Both the position numbers and the translations under genes were made by a program. From assembly GCF_000764305.2 (NCBI RefSeq), contig NW_025944354.1, positions 124,001 through 188,000 on the forward strand: 64,000 nucleotides of DNA, given 5' to 3'. Source of the stretch: Hyalella azteca. Its lineage: Eukaryota > Arthropoda > Malacostraca > Amphipoda > Hyalellidae. This document shows, piece by piece, positions 37,807 to 50,000 of the stretch. Numbering within the stretch: position 1 is the first letter of the stretch; every line of letters begins with the position of its first letter. The notes beneath the pieces are model-generated. The model ran no database searches, had not been told where the DNA came from, and worked only from the letters and a program-made list of their open reading frames with translations.

Positions 37807-38337
37807 GTCAGGCTAATTTGTCACTACATGCCTGTCGTGTTAAACGTCGAAGTAATTTCTTTAATCAAGAATCGGATGTAGATGAAAATTTTCACAATAA
37901 AAACGATAGTACAAATCTTCAGTAAATCGTAATGCTAGTCACATGTCATTATATATGATACTTCTAATGTGTTGTTATGTTGTATTATTATTCCGTCATT
38001 CATGGGTGAAGCTATAATTACGCCTAATCATTTCAAATGAGGCAAAAAAATATCGAACAAAAAAAAAAAAAACAAACACATTTATTTAAAAAGCTTTGAA
38101 AACTCCCGCTCTACTTTACACTAAACCCTTCATTGCACAGTCAACCCCACACTGGAAAATCTTGCGTTAATCACACGCTATCAACAGCGAGGGAAATTTA
38201 TCTATTCACCCTCGACTTGTGTGGTCCGGACGTGTGATTGGGCCAGCTGTATTTCCATCGCCACGCATGCAATGTGAATAGAAAATCTTGTGTGATAAAT
38301 CAATAGCCTTGCGTTGACTATAAGGCGGCCTTCCATG
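37807..38337. other. No gene seen
   Basis: Spacer between two minisatellites, with an A-rich tract near 38058-38071. Confidence 0.5.
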
Positions 38338-38525
38338 ACCCGCTCATAATTTCTGAACGAAACCCGCTCATAATTTCTGAACGAAATCCGCTCATGATTT
38401 CTGAACGAAACCCACTCATAATTTCTGAACGAAACCCACTCATAATTTCTGAACGAAACTCGTTCACAATTTCTGAACGAAACCCACTCATAATTTCTGA
38501 ACGAAACCCGCTCATTATTTCTAAA
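38338..38525. repeat. 24-bp minisatellite, 8 units
   Basis: ACCCGCTCATAATTTCTGAA + CGAA repeats every 24 bp from 38338 to about 38525 with scattered substitutions. The minus-strand frame SGFRSEIM through it is a by-product of the eight-codon period. Confidence 0.95.
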
Positions 38526-41197
38526 AGGTGCAAAGTTTGAAGGTTACTCGCCCGTACAAGGATCCTCATTATAGAGTTTTCACGATGACTGACGTCCCTC
38601 TAATGTTTCCGTAAGAGTTGCTGGACTCCCCTTCTCGTCAACCTATAAGCCAGAAGGTGCAACTTGACAGGGCGACGTCAACTGGAAACCTTGAACCTTC
38701 GTCTGAATTTTCGATCGAAACAGAGCTCGGTTTTACGTCGGTTTAATTTCATGGTGGAAAATTTCTTGATCGATTGATGTTGTTTTTGGAGCACCGTCTC
38801 ATAGGATCTGTTATTTTCTGTTCTCCGTCGATTCTTTGTGTCCACTGAGAAGATAGTTCACTGAGATGCGGTTCTTCTCTGTATTACATCACATTTATAT
38901 CAACAACATTTTCACCGATAAGGTTGACACTGCAGCTCATTCTCAGTTTTTACATCATCCTAAGCGGGCCTTTATTTGTACTCATAGTTTAATGAACCAA
39001 TTGGTGTAAATGACTCAGCGGGTTTAACTTGAAAAATTTCGATCCTCTTATTATTTAATTCAATTATAAATTATATATATTTAATTCTTGTTTTCCATAT
39101 AATGGTAATTAATTACACAGAAGCTACCGAAACACGTTTTCTTAAACAATTAATAAATAATAATCTCGCATTTTCATTGACTGTGTACAATAAAGAGATG
39201 TCTAATGTCATATATTGCTGCCATATGATTTGTTGTAAAATGTAAATGCTAGATGCCATAAAACTTTGTTCGTGAATCCTCTCAGTTCGAAGATGCTTGG
39301 GCTTCATAAGAAGCATATTGCCACCGATAGATCATTACGATTTAATTTATTGCAGGGTATTGATATTCACAGGAAGTTCTTCCCCATTTATTACCCTATT
39401 CCAGAACCCCTCGCATCGTTGCAGTCTGCTTATTCTAGCATTTTTTTGGGCTCGTCTCAGCCCGCGTCCCGATGAACGGCAATAAAGCTGCTCGCTAAAG
39501 TGCCTGTACTGAGAACTTTCTTCACCATCTGCTGAGTATTATCACATTTTTTAGTTTCCTACAAATTTTTGATGCGCTATCAAGATTTTTTGACGCCTAA
39601 TTTGTATCTAACTTTTATTGAACGAGAGTTGTGAGTGCGTATAATTTAAGTACTCTAACTGGTTTTCTTAACGCTACAACTTCATCATCAGCGTTATTCG
39701 ACAACCCACTGAGTAGCATGTGATTCAGATTTTGAGAGAAAAAGCTTTCTCGTTATTTTTATGAAGTAAAAAAATGCATTCAAGATTGCCAACAGCATTC
39801 ATTGCAACTGTGCTGGATAACAGCCCCCACTCTGGTATTCAGCAAGAATTTATTGAAGATTTTTGAGTGGATTTTCCAGCGGACAGAATTCTTTTCTCGT
39901 CGTTGACGATGGCCGGCACTCTTTACATATTTTGTTTGCAAATTTGAAGTCATGTTTCCTTAATCCGTATTTTGTCTGCTTGACCGACGGGGACTGGTTA
40001 TCGGATTTGCATTCGAAGATTTTTTCGGCTTTACAGCTGAATCGAAACTTTAAAAATTATTTATGCGCTGCATGAGAAAGTACAAATGGTTTTCCATTTG
40101 TTTTAATAGTAAAAATTAATGAAAATTTAATTAGTATCTAACTTGAAGATCAAAGTTTCTAGTGTAAATCTTTCAAACTGTCTCGACGTAGAGTTAAGTT
40201 TACCGTTCCATTGTAATTTTTTGACAGATTTCATCATATTACACTTTTAGCAGTGAAACTTGGACTGAAGAAATGGACAAAATTCCTTGTAACAGTCGAA
40301 TGAGTGTTATTTTGAAGGCAAAGATCTTGTCTAGAGTTATTGTGATGTTTTTAAATTTTGAAAATAGTAGCAATATTTCATAATTTCCAATTAAATGACA
40401 CTGTGCTAAAAAAACATGCACCTAAATTGACCTCGCCATTAATCAGAACTCTTCTCGCTTATCTATTCATATAGGGACATGACACGTCTAAAAAATTACA
40501 CCAATTGTGCAAACAATATTGTTGACAACAAAATCTCAATCAAAAGAAAAATAATACTTTTCTCAGTGTGTGTTTTTAAATGCATTAACGAGAATAAAAG
40601 GTTACGGCGTTTAAATAATGTTGAATTTTCTTCTTCTAAAATACCGTTCCAGAATTCCAATTACTATAAATAGGGATTATCACATTTTAATGTTTCATCT
40701 TTGCTTGAAGCATCAACTCTTAAGGTGTTTTTTTTGTCGACCTTATAAGGAGAATTTCAAAATTGTTCGTAAAGAAAACATTGTTGAAATGAAGTTCTTA
40801 ATTAATTTTTCCTTCAAGTTAACCAGATTCCTAATTTTTCTCCACGGATACTCAGTTTTGTGCCTTTGGCATCATAAATAAATGTATTTCGAGTACGTCA
40901 CCTCGCCTTGATAACCCGAAGGCAGTTTATATTTGTTACTATTACTATCACTATCTGTTACTATTACTATTTGTTATATTTGTTACTATTAACGCCTTTA
41001 CTACGTGCTCTGGTTATGACACTGTGTATTTTGTTGCGCTTGTCAGTTTGGTGTGTAGAGTCTCGACATGCAACAGCTATTTCGGGCAAGCAGTATTGGC
41101 ACGAGCTTTGAGATGCATAAGCTACACGTGGCTAAGTTCCTCAGACTTGTTAAGGGATATAAGTATTAAAATCACTTGTTTGCTTGAATCGCAAGTT

Positions 41198-41352
41198 AAC
41201 CAGAAATTTAAAAGCAAAGAAAATACCACAAAAATTCACCATATCTTTATAAGAGAAAAGGTTTCGGAGTCCAGCTCCATCGTCAGTTCATAACTCAAAA
41301 TTCTGTTCAGAAAAAGTTCAGTTCATTTTACTTTGCTTTTAAATTTCTTGTT
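41198..41352. mobile_element. Candidate inverted-repeat element, family E copy 1
   Basis: AGAAATTTAAAAGCAAAG near the left end is exactly inverted as CTTTGCTTTTAAATTTCT at the right end, 155 bp overall. A related structure lies at 57589-57690, and the upstream flanks of both copies share GTTTGCTT-AATCG-AAGTT, so the true left end may lie further out. No target duplication was recognised. Confidence 0.6.
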
Positions 41353-42372
41353 TAGGGATGATGTATGGGGGCAGATTATGTGGACGAACATGTCCGCAAA
41401 TTATGACAATGGAAATGTTCTGTGTGTGTTCGTCTGTGTAGTTGTGACCAAGGAGATTATAATGAACAAGAAATTCCTAAATTTTGTTTGTCTGAATCAA
41501 TTTGATTGAATTTACAAAAGTATAATATAAGTAAGGAACGTCTACATAATATTTACTTGACGATCTTACTAGTATTTTTTAAAGTCTGCAGAATTTTACC
41601 GCTGGTATATTAATTAGTGTCAATTTAGTGCGTCGAAACGAATTGAACGAATATACAGTGGTATTTATGGAATAATTCGCCGGTTTAAAGGCTCCTTATT
41701 TACCTGAGCTCACTTCAAAATGTGATATATTTTTCTAGTTTATATTAAGTGCATTTGACATATTTCACGCCTATGCCATGATTATTTATGAATTCACTGT
41801 AATTAATCATTACATAAATAAGAGTAGCAACGCTCATCACCCGAGGACTATTATAGCTTTGTTAGCCCTTAGACATCTCTAATCTACATGTAATCGTTGA
41901 TAAATGATCGTATGAATCATAATGCAGGCATGGAAGGTATTTGGTCATTATTTTACATGTCGCTCAATCATATTTAGTTGCCGATGTATGCCTAAGCCGT
42001 TATAATTCTCATGTTCAAGCCTTATTAATAATTTCCTTAATTTGTTTTTTGAATTACAATGAGCATTCGATGCACCAGTATTTGTCGTATCATGATAATG
42101 TTGTGTTGAGATGAATTCCAAAATTACGAAACTCTCGAATAAACATTGAAGCAGTAGCACGATACACATTTAATTGTTTAAACTTTATTTTTAACAAGTT
42201 TGATTATTTTCCCAATTGATTCGTAATGGCTTCGAACATTCGTAAAATGTTTATACTGGTATTTTTTTCTTTGTCAATGCTCTTTAAGTTTTTTATGGAC
42301 GAATAATTTTGTCATACATGAAAATAAGCAAATTGACGAGTCGATCGCAGAATCGCATAAGCTTAGTAACCT

Positions 42373-42521
42373 GGGGCCATACTTTCAAAATTCGCTAAGT
42401 GAACGTAAGTACTTACGCACTATTTTCTTGTCTATGATTGGTGGACTTTGCTGCTTGAAAGGCCGTCAATGATTGGTTGGTGAACTTACGATCTCTTAAC
42501 TTTTTTTGAAAGTATGGGCCC
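42373..42521 (-). mobile_element. Family B MITE, full copy in reverse orientation (B5)
   Basis: Starts GGGGCCATACTTTCAAAATT and ends TTTGAAAGTATGGGCCC over 149 bp, with the GTAAGTACTTACG palindrome and both ATTGG boxes. Same orientation as B3. Confidence 0.92.
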
Positions 42522-43940
42522 GAATCAGCTAGACGTGCGCCGGATTCGTACCTAATCAGTCTGACTTGGAGTAACCAAATTAAAAAGGACGTTTTCACCC
42601 GCGGAAGCCCTTCTCTGCCAATGAATTAAATTCTTTGAACGCGTATGGGTACTCAAAGTTTCTGGATTGGTCTATTCCCTCCTACGTAGTTTAGCCTACC
42701 GACTTTTCCTCGGAGTCTCCAGAGAACATCCAGGGATCGCTCGCTTCTAGAGTTTATGTTGAAGTTTTACGGTCGAATTTCCGATCCACGGCGCTGCATC
42801 TGGTCGCTTTTCGGCGTTCTCCAGCGGTGCGTGTTAATTAATTCCCAATGTGGCCACCATTGAGTCTCGGTATTCTCGTTGGCCACGTCCGCTGACTCAG
42901 CTTTTGTGCCGGCATCAGGAATTGGTAGGCAAGTTGCCTCTTGCCAGCCTTGAGTCGCCTGCCGTCGATCGATGGCCTCGCAGGACGACAGAGGCCCAGC
43001 CGAAAGGAGGGCACTGCTCTGCTCTTCTTCTTTATAGCTGTTCCTATTATCATCATCCTTTCGTTTACTTCTAGTACCCAGTTTTTTTCTGTTAAATGGG
43101 TTATTTAACGGTTTATCATCTGTTCTTAAACACGATTTTTACCATTTTGTTGATTTTATTTTAGTTTATTGGTGTATTGACTATGTCTATTTAGTATTCG
43201 TCAAGATGTTGCTGCTCCACTTGAATTGTTTACCATATTTTCAATTTTTCAATTCTCCTATTTATACTTTTGATAGAGGAAAAAAAGTTGTCACAGCGAT
43301 TACTGCACCTCAGAATTCCTTGACCAAAAGACAATTTACTCAGTAAGTTGCCAGGGCACCAGATGAAATTTTGATTATTTTCTCATCAACGACTATGCCA
43401 CTAAATAACATGTGTGATTATTATCACATTTAAACGGTAGTTGTAATCTCATGCGTTTTAAATTTTCTCAGTTTTTAGGCGGAGATTCGTCTTGGATTGC
43501 CTTGATTTCATGCCAGTCGTTAAGTGGGGCTTTTGTTTGAAACGGATAATAAGTTTCACGCATGGAGAATTTTTCAATTCCTGTTCTAGTCTCACTTATG
43601 AGTTCAATGACTGGCCTTTTTTACTTTTTCTCAAAACTTTTCTATTATTATTGTTTTTCCATAGTTTATCGAACGCTCTCGCTGTTATTATGTGCCTAAA
43701 TGGAAAATTTTCCAACTTTTACGTAAAATGAAATACTATACCGTATTGTTGATTTCTTCTGGGTTTAGAGAGCAATGAACATTGTACTGCGTCGAATTAT
43801 TATTAGATATTCTATTATTTTTGACGTGTTCTCCATTGTCGATTTTCGCAAATGCCATTAATTTCTAGTCAACTTATTATAGTTATTCTAAGTTATATGT
43901 GTAGATTCTTCTCGTATAATTGTCATCGTATTTTCTTTAG

Positions 43941-44090
43941 TTTATTAGTGACTGAAATAAATTCTAATGTAACCTTAGTTGTCATTCACACAAATAACGT
44001 TTCTATTACTACATTTAAATTATTTACTGAAATAAATTCCAATGTAACCATAGTTATTATTGCAACGAATGATGTTCCTATGACCTACAC
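43941..44090. repeat. 75-bp diverged tandem dimer
   Basis: ACTGAAATAAATTCYAATGT occurs at 43951 and 44026. In the plus-strand frame 43852-44139 the copies read TEINSNVT(L/I)V(V/I)I with mostly conservative changes. No known domain; the frame may be chance. Confidence 0.65.
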
Positions 44091-44384
44091 TTTGAAATGT
44101 TGTTCTCTCCTAGGCCACAACATAGCTGCGAAACTATAAGCAACAACCGAGCAGTTTGTGGAGGTCAGGGCCGTGTTTATGAAGCCCTGTACCTGGTCTA
44201 ACCCAACACCAACAACCCAAGCTACCTAGAATAAATTAATAAGTGTATTGTAGGAGGTCTTCAGTGGCCTATGTTGGGCTACGCATGGTTCACCAGCGTA
44301 TTTTAATAGGGTAGTAAACATGCCTGAAGTACTAACAACGACTCCTGCTATTGCCCAGCCTTGCTGAACTGCTTGCTGCTGAGC

Positions 44385-44404
44385 TATAAGTGAGCTCACT
44401 TATA
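44385..44404. repeat. Perfect 20-bp palindrome
   Basis: TATAAGTGAGCTCACTTATA is an exact inverted repeat without spacer. Confidence 0.85.
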
Positions 44405-45590
44405 ATAGTAAAGTAAGCCTCACGAACCTCCTTCACTAGCTGTTACAGCACAATCAAGCCGTTTGCATTCTATTGCAAGGAGAAGTCGTGCATTGTGTTA
44501 TGGAAGTACATTTCTGTTTGAATTCAATTGTACGAAGCCTGTTTTTATTTCATCGATAAGGCATTTGATTGTATTGAAGAAAACGATGTTTCCGAGACTG
44601 TTACTGTGAAAAGAGAACATGATATTATCATTGTCAAACACTGTAGAGTTAAATCTGGGATTCATGGAAAAATGCATGCTGATTTTAGATCATTGTCTAA
44701 ATTGCTTTGAAAATAGGCATGAAGAATTAGAATTACGTTCAATTATACAGAATGTTGCAAGTACGCATGGAGTTTGCTGCGTAATTTGAAAAATTGTTCA
44801 ACCCGCAATTGAGCAGAGGAGCCATGTGGGGTTAATTACTGGCGCAATTGATTTGCTTGTTCTCGAGGGAGCGCAGCTGTCGCTGCATTTGGTGATTTGA
44901 AGGAAGGTCTTCGTTCAAGATAATTTTATTGAGAAAATGCTGATTCGCTATCCGTGTACAACTGTACATATATTCACGAATACATTGTACATTGTGATAG
45001 TCTTAAACAAAATTTTTAAATGAAAAAATGTTGCAGGGATAAGTGCGACTCTTTCCGTTGGACTTTCCGATGACAAGTATTTTCATTTCAGTTTTCTTTC
45101 CAAATTCCAAGTTTATATGCATGTGTTGGCATTTTCAACATAATTCCATGATCTTGAAACGTAAACAGCGCTATGTATAATAAGATACATAGTTTTCTAA
45201 TAAAAAGTAGTAAAAGAAAAACTTACAATTCCATCCCCAAACTTTTAAAAGTGGATTTTGAAAGAATACACAAGTGTGTTGTTTTTTACTTTACTTATTT
45301 GTGGCTGGTAAAATCTGCAATTTCTCGTAAGACTGGTACTTGGTAATTTCTAGTTATAAACTGGTATCTCTCCTAAGCACATCGACAGATCAATGACTCG
45401 CAGTAATTTTTCGGTCACATGGGATCGTTAAAACGTTCAAAATTTCTTGAGTATTAGTAACTATGGCTGCCGAATTTCCATGAGCTCGGATTTCATTTTG
45501 AAAATGTCTTCTGTTTACATGACTTACTCCCATCTTCCTTTCTTTCTTAAATGATAAGCCACTGTAGCATGTGACAATACAACCTCACTA

Positions 45591-45606
45591 TATATATATA
45601 TATATA
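45591..45606. repeat. (TA)n microsatellite
   Basis: Eight TA dinucleotides in a row. Confidence 0.9.
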
Positions 45607-45869
45607 CCTACGTGCGCAAGACATAGACCCGAGCTATACTACACGGTCTAAGTTTCTGATTTAATTATTAGATTGCCATCAAGTATTATCTACATGGTTA
45701 AATAGCCATGTTCAATTTCAGCTTTAATAATTACGATGAGATATGGTTTTCAATGTTTATCAGCTCCTTTCCGCAGCATTTACCTATAGAGGAAACCTTC
45801 ATCCCCTATTAAGATTCGCCCTTTATATAATAATCTATCGTCAGTTCTTTACCGCATTTTTTTGCCTTA

Positions 45870-46430
45870 ATGTTCCCAGTGAGTTTCATCCTCTACAAAT
45901 ATATACATATATTCATCGATTCTTTCCCGCAGTCTTTGCCTTAATTTTCCCAGTAAGTTTCATCCTCTACAAATATACACATATATTCATCGATTCTTCC
46001 CCGCAGTCTTTGCCTAAAACCTAAATGTTCCCAGTGAGTTCCATCCTCCACAAATATATACATATATTCATCGATTCTTCCCCGCAGTCTTTGCCTAAAA
46101 CCTAAATGTTCCCAGTGAGTTCCATCCTCCACAAATATACACATATATTCANATATATACATATATTCATCGATTCTTTCCCTTAATGCTCCCAGTAAGT
46201 TTCATCCTCTACAAATATAAACATATATTCATCTATTCCTCCCCAAAGTTTTTACCTGGAAGGCCGCGAGAAAGTTTCATCCTCTACAAATATATACATA
46301 TATTCATCGATTCTTTACCGCAGTCTTTGCCTTAATGTTCCAAGTAAGTTTCATCCTCTACAAATATACACATAATACATATATTCATCGATTTTTCCCC
46401 AAAGTTTTTACCTAGAAGGCCGCGAGAAAG
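45870..46430. repeat. 74-81 bp tandem array, 7 units, containing an undetermined base
   Basis: A block with CCCAGTGAGTTTCATCCTCT, ACAAATATATACATATATTC and CCCGCAGTCTTTGCCT recurs with TCATCCTC at about 45886, 45960, 46041, 46121, 46202, 46277 and 46351. Position 46152 is N, within a TA-rich part of the array, so the copy number may not be resolved. It lies about 450 bp upstream of the first recognised exon of the adhesion-protein gene. Confidence 0.9.
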
Positions 46431-46876
46431 TTTCGTAATCAAGACTTGGCAGGCTTGGCCTAATGAGGTGGCATGCAATTAGCGCCCCTGCAGCTGGCAT
46501 TTACGATTTTAAATTTGTGCCTCCAAGAGTGAAGCGCTTGAAGGTCACCACAGCCTTGACTTTTCTGCGTGTACGGTTGAGATTTCATCCCCCCCCTCTT
46601 GTTTCCGAAAAGCTCATTTCTCAATTTAGCTTTTTGATGTTAGAAAATGTTACCGATGTAGATAATTTCCAGTAATTGGAGTATTGTATAAAATTTGTTT
46701 TCTATTAATTTCAACTGCACCTCTCAAGTTCTGTTCCGTATATTATTCTGACTCGGACCTATATTAAGTCAACCTTAATGTTGCAAAACAGTCTCACTCC
46801 CCGTTGTTGTTTTCAAATATTTTCTCTCATCCGAATCTAATTGTTAAAAATTGCTGAATATTTTCCTGGTGTGCAG

Positions 46877-47041
46877 ACATTGGATTGGGCCAGGAACAAT
46901 ACGACTACGACGACGCAGGCGCTGCTGATGATGACGAGAAGGGCGGGAAGCACGAGGTGCCCAGTTTCAACGTACAGCCCATGGTCTTCAATCCGACTGT
47001 CGGGGAAACTGTAAACATTCCCTGCACCTCCGGCACCAAGT
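46877..47041 (+). CDS. Adhesion gene, first recognised exon: acidic linker and start of Ig1
   Basis: The acceptor is TTTTCCTGGTGTGCAG before 46877 and the donor is T|GTAAGT at 47042. The exon starts with two bases of a split codon (phase 1) and ends with one base of another. It encodes IGLGQEQYDYDDAGAADDDE, an acidic extracellular linker, then EVPSFNVQPMVFNPTVGETV and the first Ig1 cysteine in NIPC. No signal peptide is in this exon, so at least one upstream exon is missing. The GC-rich codon use contrasts with the AT-rich flanks. Confidence 0.9.
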
Positions 47042-50000
47042 GTAAGTAGCTTCGAGCCATGAAAGACCGTAAAATTTGCATTTCTACCACGATTTCCTGC
47101 CAGATTTTTCTAGGAGATCATTTTTGAAATGTCCCTGTATATCATCTTTTAGACCTAGAACATTTTATCTCATCTAACATGAGCTCCGCTCTGTGCAGAT
47201 GACAGTGCGCTACTTATGAAACGCAGGTACTTCGATGATAGTAAAGCAGAACAATTGATATCCGGCGATACTTTCTTCTTCGTGAAAGACGATCGTTATT
47301 CCATTCAAGACAACGTATTCACTATCACAAACGTACGCAAGAGCGACTCAGGCTACTACAGTTGCACCTACCAAACCCCGGACATGAACATTAACGTAAC
47401 TCATACTTTAGACGTATACTTCTCAGCAACGGTGAAACCTGAACATAAGATTATCGAAGCAATCAAGGGCGACAAAGCCGATCTGGACTGCAACGCTGAT
47501 GGCAATCCCAAGCCAACGATCACATGGACCAAACAAGGAGGCAAGATGCCCTCTGGAGAAGCTCAGGAGCGCGGCACTAGCATCATCTTCGAGGAGGTCG
47601 ACCGCCACGTCCACGGCACCTACGAGTGTCTTGCCCAGAACGGAGTAGGCGAGCCTGCTAAAGGCACGCGTGAAGTCGTCGTCTTCTACCCGCCCGAGAT
47701 TCGCACTGAGAAGGTCAGGTTCCGTCCATTGTATAATGATTTAAATGTTGTTACCCTTGTCAATGTTACTCGCATTTAAAGGCTCCGTAACTAGGGTTAC
47801 CGTCAACAGTTAGGAGTAACTAATCCATGGTCTGCTTATACATTTGCCGTCATCACAGTTTTTCGTCTGTAAAGCCCTGGTAATTCTGGTTTAATAGCAC
47901 TTGAATAGCCCATATTATAGGGATGGACTAACCTTCATCAGTGTTACTCGTTTCTTTAGTTCTGGTAACTAGGGTTACCCTGCATAGAACAAAGGTTTGA
48001 CGAGTAAAACTAGTTGAATAAAGAATTAACATTTATTTTATTACCGGATTTAACTGTGTTGTACATCTTGACTCTCAGTATCATTAAACTTGCTAAAACT
48101 AAAAATGTATTTTCAATGAAGTCTAAGTTTCGTCTAATTTTATGAACATTTTTTATGATCTGCAACTTCATTTTTACTCATCACAATCATCGATGAAGCA
48201 CTTCTACATAGAAACTTCATAAGATATATCATTCAATCAGCCATGAAGCACTTCTACATAGTAATTTCACAAGATATATCATTCAATCATCGATGAAGCA
48301 CTTCTAGATAGTATTTTCATAAGATACATCATTCAATCATCTATGAATCACTTATACATAGTAACTTCATAAGATATATCATTCAATCATCAATGAAGCA
48401 CTTCTACATAGTAACTTCATAAGATACATCATTCAATAATCAATGAAACACTTTTACACAGTAACTTCATAATCATATGATATACCTATCATTCAATCAT
48501 ACTTCTACAGAGTATCTTCATGAGATATATCATTCAATCGTCGATGAAGTACTTCTTCATAGCAACTTCATAAGATATATCATTCAATCATCAATGAAGC
48601 ACTTCTACACAGTAACTTCACAAGATATGTCATTCAATCATCGATGAATCATCGATGAATCACTTCTACATAGTAACTTAATAAGATAAATCATCAATGA
48701 AGAACTTCTACTTAGTAACTTAATTAGAAATTCCTCTTCTCAACAACCGTGACCACGAACAGGAGATCGTGCACACCGGTAACGGCGACAAGGTGGAGCT
48801 CGTATGCGTGGTGCATGCCAATCCTGCGGCCGAGGTTCAGTGGACACACGACAACAAACCTGTTGACCGCGACACCATGGCCGAGGTACACGAAGGTGGC
48901 CACCGCCACCTCCTGACCATCGAACAAGTGTCGGAAGCTGACTTCGGCGTGTACCAGTGCAGCGCTTCGAACAAATACGGCGCTGTCTTCGAGGAAATCA
49001 AACTGACCGGTAGTTATTCGAACCCCAGATTAGGAGATCAAACTGACCGGTGATTATTCGATTCGAACCCCAGATTAGGAGATCAAACTGACCGGTGATT
49101 ATTCGAACAATTATTCGAACCCCAGATTAGGAGATCAAACTGACCGGTGATTATTCGAACCCCAGATTAGGAGGTCAAATTGACGGGTAGTTATTCGAAC
49201 CACAGATTAGGAGGTCAAATTGACGGGTAGTTATTCGAACCCCAGATTAGGAGATCAAACTGACCCAAGATTATTATGTTGAGATACGGGCAGTGACAGA
49301 TCATATTTCTTGGAAGGTTATTGTTACTAATCATCGACAAGATAATTATTTGGAATTAGGATGATTTTGTGGTTAAATTTATAGAAGAACGGGTGCTTTA
49401 GAAATCATGTTATCGAACTTCTTGTGTATAAAAAAAAACAAGAGTATGATTGATAGAAAAAATGTATCAATAACTATGGTTTCGGCCTAAACCAGAACCA
49501 ATTTATAAGTATAAGATAACAACAATTATTCTGTGCTGCTCACCAATAAATATTCTCGTAGTGATGGTCACTTTTTCATTTTATATTTAAGTACTCAATA
49601 ATTTTGTATATTTCAGATGCTCCAAGTGCTCCCGCCATCACAAGCGATCCTCACAGCGCTGAAGAATCTTCCTACACACTCACGTGGACCACGGAGAGCT
49701 ATTACCCCATCACCGCCTACACCATCACCTACCGCAAGACTAAGGTCAGTGATGGAACATCACCGCCTACACTATCACCTACCGCAAGACTAAGGTCAGT
49801 GATGGAACATCACCGCCTACACTAACACCTACCGCAAGACTAAGGTGAGTGATGAAACATCACCGCCTACACCATCACCTACCGCAAGACTAAGGTCAGT
49901 GATGGAGCATCACCGCCTTCATCACCGCCTACACTATCACCTACCGCAAGACTAAGGTGAGTGATGGAACATCACCGCCCTCATCACCGCCTACACCATC

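Larger units (their letters stand above)
38526..45869. other. No gene supported; mobile element and repeats listed separately
   Basis: AT-rich sequence with short hydrophobic open frames typical of random AT-rich DNA. A GC-richer segment at about 42780-43030 has overlapping frames on both strands with no domain I recognise. Confidence 0.5.

Noticed and set aside
37129..37925. Open frames up to 250 codons rich in HYTACT or HPLHCV as a repeat protein
   Set aside because: Five frames are open at once because the unit is 18 bp, so openness carries no coding information.
42838..43074. MWPPLSLGILVGHVR reading at 42849 as the missing signal-peptide exon of the adhesion gene
   Set aside because: The frame stops at once and no donor in phase 1 follows the hydrophobic part.
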